Notes under the pieces: model-generated
Told to the model about the DNA's origin: nothing
The model's input: only the letters and a program-made list of their open reading frames with translations
The model's database searches: none
Shown: piece by piece, positions 57,383-64,000 of the stretch
Numbering within the stretch: position 1 is the stretch's first letter
Layout: every line of letters begins with the position of its first letter
Made by a program: the position numbers and the translations under genes
From: Berberis thunbergii
Lineage: Eukaryota; Streptophyta; Magnoliopsida; Ranunculales; Berberidaceae
Direction: 5' to 3'
Assembly: GCA_003290165.1 (NCBI GenBank)
Contig: QNQO01005810.1
Coordinates: 1 to 64,000, forward strand
Length of the DNA stretch: 64,000 nucleotides

Positions 57383-57718
57383 GGGTGTGTTTGGTTGCAT
57401 GGAATCCCATGCCATGGGAATCCATGAGGGGACCCCTACATTTTAGGCTAAATTGATGTATCACGATTCACTCTACATCCACCATTTGATTTTGTGATCA
57501 ATGGTGGGAATGAAAGTCTCATGAACATGAGAATCACATGCCTTGGGGGACCAAGGAGTGAAATTCTCATGTTCATGGGACTTTCATTCCTACCATTGAT
57601 CACAAAATCAAATGCTGGTCAAATGGTAGATGTGGAGTGATATATCAATTTAGCCTAAAATGTAGGGGTCCCCTCATGGATTCCCATGGCATAAGATTCC
57701 AAGCAACCAAACACACCC
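57383..57718. mobile_element. Tourist-type (PIF/Harbinger) MITE, near-perfect palindrome
   Basis: The 336-bp element begins GGGTGTGTTTGGTTGC and ends in the inverse, with the TAA target duplication on both sides (57380-57382 and 57719-57721). The two halves are complementary over most of their length (for example GGGGACCCCTACATTTTAGG and its inverse). Tourist MITEs move with Harbinger transposase and have no genes. Confidence 0.92.
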
Positions 57719-57721
57719 TAA

Positions 57722-60700
57722 GAATGTCAACAACCAGAACACTAGCAAAACCAACTAGTGTGGAGAACAACTGAAGGGAAAATAAATCATACCCACACAC
57801 CAATCCACCTCTTATTAAGTAAACTTCAATAATATAAAATCTATGCAAATTTAGATGAATCATATTAGAGAGGAGACAGACTCGGAGCATGCGGATAATC
57901 AAAATCCTCACCTATAAACGGACAACACGCAATTCATAGTAAAATTTAATCCCCCACGTGAATGGGAACCAAGATCTGATTATTTTAGTTGTGAAAAAAA
58001 CCAAAGATTCAATTTTATCTGCAACACTGACAGTCAGCCGCCATAAATAGATCTCACTTGATAAAAAGCCAAAGGCCAAATAATATAAACCAAAATATGG
58101 TAGATCCATACCATGGAAAATCAGGCATCTTGATCATAATTTAATCCCCTAGAATAACAAAACCACATAAGTAAGACAAGCAGGAGAAGAATGTTTATTA
58201 AAACAGTTGCAAACAAATGCTGAAAATAATAACTGATTAAACCACTCATAAGAAATTCATTGTTCCAACCGTAGCTAGATGGTGTTAACATATAAAGATT
58301 CGTAAACAACACAGATATATCAAGATGACACCAACCTCATGAGATATCTGTTTGTTATATGGTTGAAGAACATATAAAAGATAATATTTAAATACATAGT
58401 ATAAACAGAGCTAAGTCAGGCATGAGAGAGTTATGAAGTGAAATACTAGGAAGCACTATGGAAATCATGAAAAACATTAGTAGTTTGTTTCCAGTCGCAG
58501 AAATCAGACATCATCTTTGAAAGCACTTGACTTTCCTGCAGAAAGACGTAAATCCAAGAACTACCCCAAAGAACACCACCAGAATCTCTCGAAACAATCG
58601 ACTTCCCTGGAGAAACACATACATCCTGTAAATAACATATGAACACCACCAACTGTATAAATGTCATGAAGAACTCGAAAGACATTCATTTGTAAGTGTT
58701 TTGATGATCACCAACTGAATATATGTCATGAAGAACTCGACACCATGCAACATTTTTTAAAGCACTCAACTCCCTTTTACAACTTATGTAGGAGAATAAA
58801 AGGTGATCATCAGGAAACTCACAAATGAATCATCCTAAGATAGGAATAAAAAAAAGCTAATTACATGGATAAAGATAGTAGGGAATATAACCATAGCTTA
58901 ATGCTTTCGTGACGACGAATTGCTTTCTCCCATAATTTCTCAGGTGAACTTACCTAACAAAGAGGTAAAATCCAACACATATAAACACACATTATCCGAA
59001 TATAACCCAAATAACATATCAATAATTCATATTCAGATCTAAAAAAATCCGACCATAAACTGGTATTGAACAACTATATCAATCTTTAAACACATAGACA
59101 CCAAAAAAAAACCCAAGTATAATCCATTCCAGCAAAAAATGTCATAAAAGAGTATAACAGAACCAAAACCAAGCTTATTGGAGTAAAAGGTGATACTATC
59201 TTCAGAGCCATCCCAAAAGGAAATTTTATCTTACTGTTCCTGCAAGTGCTATGAAAACTCTGATCTTATCTCACGATTTTACAATAAGTAAAATGCAACA
59301 CAATAAAGAGATGAACAACAACAATACCTAATACCAATCTGAAAATAAATGAAGTCCCTGAGTAATTATTTACAACAACAAACAATGATACCACGACTGA
59401 TTTCATCATGTGATCATTTCGAGCTTTTACCTAAAATATTTTGCAGTTACACTTTTAATGCACTACTAAAACTGCAAAGGGAATGTGCTACCAGAATTTC
59501 TCACATTTGGAAAAGCTCAAGTAATTATAAAGTTGCAAACAGGATGAACTGCCACAATTGCTTATCATTGGAGAAGATGGAGTCAATATTCCAAGAAAAG
59601 ATAAGGGAGCTTCCTAACCTTACCCGAACTCACCCACCACACCATGATTCAAAAATAATTAAAGGGGGTCATGATAAGAATAAACACAAAAATTAATTGC
59701 TACAAGTCCAAGAGGTTGATCAACAATCGATTAAAATATTAAGTCCCCGATCATTCATATTCCCTCATAACGCCCACATCAATAAGATTCCAATCACCAA
59801 TGGTGGAGATTGTGGAGCATGTTTGGTCAATTGGAGCCAAATAATAGTCCCCCAGTGACAATTAATAAGGTGTAATGGCCTTTTGGGCTTAATCTCAGAC
59901 ATAACATATATGAACTCAAAATTAAAATAAAAAAACCAACGCAAACCATATTGTGAACTCAAAATAATACAAACTAACACCAAACAAATTCATTCACAAA
60001 AGACTAATGCTGAATGGCCTTTTGGGTTAAAGCTCAGACATAACATATGTGAAGTCAAGTTACAAACCAAAAACCAACCAAATTAATTTATGAAAAACTA
60101 AGGTGGAATGGCCTTTTAGGCTTAAGCTCAAGAAATAAAATTTGTAAACTCAAAATAATACATACTAGCACATCGCAAATTGATTCGTAAACAACATATA
60201 TGAACTGAAAATTAAATGTTTAATGCACAAAATTAAAAACCAGCATCCTGCCACTTCATTAGAATTATCCTTGGCACCTAAAATAATATGAATAAGCCAT
60301 CATTAGCAGAAGTTTGAAATAGCATAAACAATATAAATTTATGCAAAGGCACATGCAGTAACTGTTGTGATGATAACTTGAAGCTTCCATAATATTGGAT
60401 TGATGTTACCCTTTAAAAAAATTATTTGATTGACGATATAAACCAACAATCCCTTCAACTTGGTCAAGGAAATCACGACGAACCAACCCCAATCATAAAA
60501 ACTGAAGAAGATGAAGCAAAATGTCAAACTTCCATTGACCATGGAAGGAATTAAACATTAAAAGAAACGTGAATTAGCAACTGAGATTTGTAAAGAAATT
60601 GAGGTCAGACCTGTTCTACACTTGGTGCAAAATCACTCTTTTGCCAAGGCAGCGTCCATAGGAATCCAACTATCGCTCTATCCTAATAACATATTCAATT

Positions 60701-63680
60701 CAAAATCAGATTCAAACCCTCTACGCCAACCAAACCAAAATCCCATCATCTTGACTTGAAGGAAGAAAAATGGAGAACTGGTTTGCAGCATGACAATAGC
60801 CAACATTAACAACCATCATAAGAAGTTATGACAAAGTGCCAAGGAAACACCTAGAAACATGCCTATGAGACGATTCAATCGCTACTAAATCATTATAGTA
60901 GCTAAGAGATCAAAATCATATTTTGAAAAACACCATTCAACAACTCTGATAAATTTATGTCTCTTAGAGTCACCTCAGAAAATGAACCTCAAAGTAAAGC
61001 TTTCACGAAAAGACTCTTAAGAAATGACACATCACAAAAGGAAGATGAACACAGATTCACAATGTGCAAGCCAAGGAAAGCTGAACTCATAAGCTTTATG
61101 GTACTTAGCACTAGAAATGGAGAGCAAGTGTGATCAACAAAGCAGACACCAACTAAAGGACAAAGATTAAAATAGGGTATTGAAATTCGTATATATTAAG
61201 AAACAGTGAGACAGATGATCTTATCAGGTCCTGAAATACATCAGAAAGGGTGCAGGAACAAGATGAACTTTAGAGGTTATAATGTGAAAGATGCTCACAA
61301 AGCCCTAAATACATAAATTTGATCGTGAACGTGAACCAAGATCGGATCGTTTCACTTATGAGGAAACATAAAATTTGATCTTATCAGCATGATGATAAGC
61401 TAATTATTCCAACACGATAATAAGTTACCATAACGAAAATCACACATAATAAAAACCCCAAGGCAAGGCAGGTAAATAAAGACCAAAATAACAACAAATA
61501 TATTGAAGATGCATATCATGGAAAATTGGAAACATCTTGATCATAATGCCTTCACCCAAATCCGAATCACTCTGAAATAAAAACCACAAAAGTAGACAGG
61601 CCGGTGAAGGAACTAAAAAAATTAAATCTTGAATATTGTGTTTAGATCCATATGCATTTTGATCTTGAAAACTCAGAGAACCTCATAATTGAATCAGCAA
61701 GATGATAATAAGCTATCATGAATTGAAGCAAAAATCACTTTCTAATGTAATCAAGACAAAAGTCCAATTGTTCAAGGGAATCATGGTAGATAGAAAATAG
61801 AGACAAACTAATCAAAATTGTAAGCAAATATAATTTTTTCCCATAATTTTTTTATCGGTGTTGCCTTAAAACATCTTACAAAATGAATGCACGAGATCCA
61901 GATCTAGTCTCATTATACCTTCAATTTGGAACTCATGCTGAAAATAAATCAATCGGTGTTGCCTTAAACATCTGCAAAAGTAAATGCACGAGATCCAAAT
62001 CTGGTCTAATGAAAAAAATCTTAATTTGTAATTCATGTTGTACCTTTAGATCATGCTCAAGACAAATAGTGATCACTACAAAAGTTACATATGTATCATA
62101 CTCGATAAGAAATAAGGATAAGCTTGTTAAATTCATGAAGAACTGGATTTTCATAGTAGCTAGTAAACGAGTACAACCAAAGCCTACAACGTCATGAGTA
62201 AATAATAGGAATATTCTCAAAATCTCACTGCACGACCAAATAAAATTTTTATAGGAAACAAAAACCTAGATTTCAGATTTGAAGTACTATTGACAGGACC
62301 AAACAAAAAATAAAGAGAACAAGCTTGATTAAACTTACGTGTAAGTAAGCAAAGTACCATTTCAAATATCTCAAAAGAACTTGTTATTATCTCGCAATTA
62401 GAATGATCTTATGAGATAACCTCTCTATCCTATTTGTAATGTTGTATGTAACCGTAATGCCAAGCAATAAGAGCCAAAAGAGTCCTTGGAGCATAAACAA
62501 AGAAAAACTAAAAGAAGGTTTGTTCTCTTACGAAGCACAAGAGGAATCCTTGTGGATGTTGTAATCAACAAAAATCAACCTAATTGTCATTCACATTGTG
62601 TCTGAATGTTCTCTTGTACCTTTAAAATGGTGGATGGGGGTTTCGCCAAATATTTCAATCCATGATTTCTCCAAAGAGAAAGAGGAGATTCAATTTGATT
62701 TTATTCTTTATGACGGATTTTCTTTCGTCGCCTTTGCTTCGTTGATCAAAATTGTTTGATTTTGAATTGTCAAAATCTTTCACCATGAAACTTAAAGATC
62801 AAACATTTGTTGATCCAATCAGGTGGAATCCACTCTTCGCTGAAACTTCTCAGTTGTCTTTCACTTGTCACTCCATTGTCTGAAATGACTTTTGAAGACC
62901 AAGAAAGGAATCGATCAGCGAGCGAGATCATTTAGAATTTGAACAATGTTTCGAGAGGGAGAGAGAAAACACTATATATAGACAAGAAACACAAGTCTCA
63001 TATTACAAAAGTGCATTTATCCAAGGTGGGTTAAAAGAGATCAAAACAACAACAATACTATCGGCAACACTCCAACCATCCTAGAATAACAAACCCACAA
63101 AGTAGCACAAGCCATTGAAGAAAATAAAGTTTTGATGTCTACTTTCCAAAACCTCCTAGTGATGCACATTTCAGATTTTCCATAATCATTAGTCACTAAG
63201 AAGTTCCAAAAATCCAAGGTATCTATTGAGAATTTGCAATTTCGCAAAACATCAGCCAACTGCCTTTATTTATAAAACTTAAAGTAAATGCAAGAAAAAT
63301 ATTTATAAAACCATAATAGAGGAGAGAAGAACTAAATTATTTTTTTGAAGCCATCTACTTAACATTAACCTTAAATACTGTTTTTTCCCATAATAACGCA
63401 AATCTTACAAACATCAAAAACAAAGTTAATAAACAAAATGGAAGAAATTCTAAAGCAAAACTAAAAAACCCTCAAAGATTACACAAAAAATTGTCTACAG
63501 ATAATAACACGTGCTCTGCAACATGATCACAAGCTATCATAAACAGAAGTTTTTATATCAAAACAAGACAAGACCTTGAAGCCAATAAAATCTTTTTGGA
63601 AAAACCTACATGCCAAAGACAAATATAACCTGACATGAAGACAATTATGGATTTAGTTTTTGCTAAAGCCAACTAGAAAA
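57722..63680. repeat. Unclassified gene-less repeat block (long copy B)
   Basis: AT-rich, without recognisable proteins. 57930-58320 carries the CATGGAAAATC/CTAGAATAAC module; 59860-60130 has three variants of AATGGCCTTTTGGGCTTAA or AATGGCCTTTTAGGCTTAA. From about 60090 on it is the direct duplicate of 31950-35720. The short open frame at 59349-59696 shows no family features and I do not call it a gene. Confidence 0.65.
62972..62981 (-). promoter_or_regulatory. TATA-like box within the unclassified repeat, copy B
   Basis: CTATATATAG is followed on - by TGTTTTCTCTCTCCC, a leader-like CT-rich tract starting about 10 bases downstream, and then AACATTGTTC. Copy A has the same CT-rich tract (34870-34900) but a degraded box. 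It suggests the repeat was transcribed leftward. Confidence 0.4.
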
Positions 63681-63779
63681 GGCCTATGATAGGCTGGTTG
63701 GATGGTTAAGCCTTTGGTGGTTTAACCCCCATGTCTTGGGTTTTATATCCACCGGCGGCACGCTTGCCTTTGAAAAAAA
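63681..63779 (+). mobile_element. Short SINE, family A (copy 2)
   Basis: GGCCTATGATAGGCTGGTTG begins a 99-bp unit similar to 29476-29579, with GTCTTGGGTTTTATATCCACC as the B-box region and an A-tail. It is flanked by AAAGCCAACTAGAAAA (63665-63680) and AAAGCCAGCTAGAAAA (63780-63795), a 16-bp duplication with one mismatch. The empty site is seen in copy A of the long repeat near 35515-35535. Confidence 0.88.
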
Positions 63780-64000
63780 AAAGCCAGCTAGAAAATAAGA
63801 ACCAAGTTAAAGACATCACGAAAATCTGCCCCGAACAAATAACAGAGGCCAGATCCACAACTAAGCTTATGATAGCAACAAGAATTTATAGTCAAGATAC
63901 CAGGTGAATGAAAAAAAAAAAAAAAAGACCATTCAATCCAACCACACCTATCAACCTCTTTGCAAGGAAATTTTATTAGATCCAAAATTTAGAGTAACCA

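Larger units (their letters stand above)
60090..64000. repeat. Direct long repeat, copy B (partner 31950-35720)
   Basis: Same order and orientation as copy A, with small indels and substitutions. It runs to the end of the window and carries a SINE insertion at 63681-63779 that copy A lacks (compare 35515-35535). Confidence 0.85.

Noticed and set aside
57028..57456. 142-codon ORF on + spanning the CACTA leader and the Tourist MITE
   Set aside because: It runs through the CT-rich leader and into the MITE, two unrelated elements, so it cannot be an ancestral gene.
59349..59696. 115-codon ORF on + in the right-hand repeat block
   Set aside because: No family features or leader; the flanking sequence is repeat-derived and AT-rich, so chance is sufficient.

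Overview
This is a gene-poor, repeat-dominated stretch of a plant nuclear genome, most likely a eudicot. The evidence is the element content: FAR1-type and OTU-type Mutator-like elements (MULEs), an Athila-lineage Ty3/Gypsy retrotransposon primed by tRNA-Asp, a second Gypsy element primed by tRNA-Met, hAT and Tourist-type MITEs, CACTA ends, tRNA-derived SINEs, a plant mobile domain gene and a UDP-glycosyltransferase remnant. The species cannot be fixed from the sequence alone. No intact host gene is visible; almost every recognisable coding region belongs to a mobile element and is broken.

Layout. 1-1005: flank with a leader-like CT-rich tract and a short exon-like open stretch. 1014-9744: one MULE with very long terminal inverted repeats (2.66 and 2.30 kb), a decayed FAR1/FHY3-type transposase on + and a small viroplasmin/RNase H1-N domain gene with a C-terminal membrane segment on -. 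9827-10087: N-terminal scrap of a UGT gene at the MULE's edge. 10088-20784: intergenic DNA and diverged repeat modules carrying a CACTA end, an element bounded by TGTCACGCCCCG inverted ends, and two hAT-type elements with perfect 8-bp target duplications. 20785-28000: a second MULE type, with a dead transposase plus OTU protease region on +, a plant mobile domain gene on -, an imperfect palindrome between their convergent 3' ends, a solo Athila-type LTR inside the transposase and a SINE at the end of the mobile domain gene.

28340-36234 and 54478-64000 are mainly copies of a gene-less AT-rich repeat family of unknown class, including a direct duplication of about 3.8 kb (31950-35720 and 60090-64000). 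Between these blocks lies a three-level nest. A decayed tRNA-Met-type Gypsy element (36606-37251 continuing at 49771-52800, with inverted pieces on both sides) was entered by an Athila-type LTR (37252-38213 continuing at 49066-49770), which was entered by a nearly intact Athila-like retrotransposon (38214-49065). The 5-bp target duplications AATAC and CTTAA prove the order.

The young Athila-like element has LTRs that differ at only a handful of sites, yet its gag-pol frame is broken by five one-base changes, all consistent with length changes in short homopolymers. That pattern could be real decay or assembly error. The most unusual items are the MULE whose inverted repeats contain the transposase start exon and which carries the viroplasmin-domain gene, the palindrome between convergent MULE-OTU genes, the antisense gene-like fragment inside the Athila spacer, and the unclassified duplicated repeat family.
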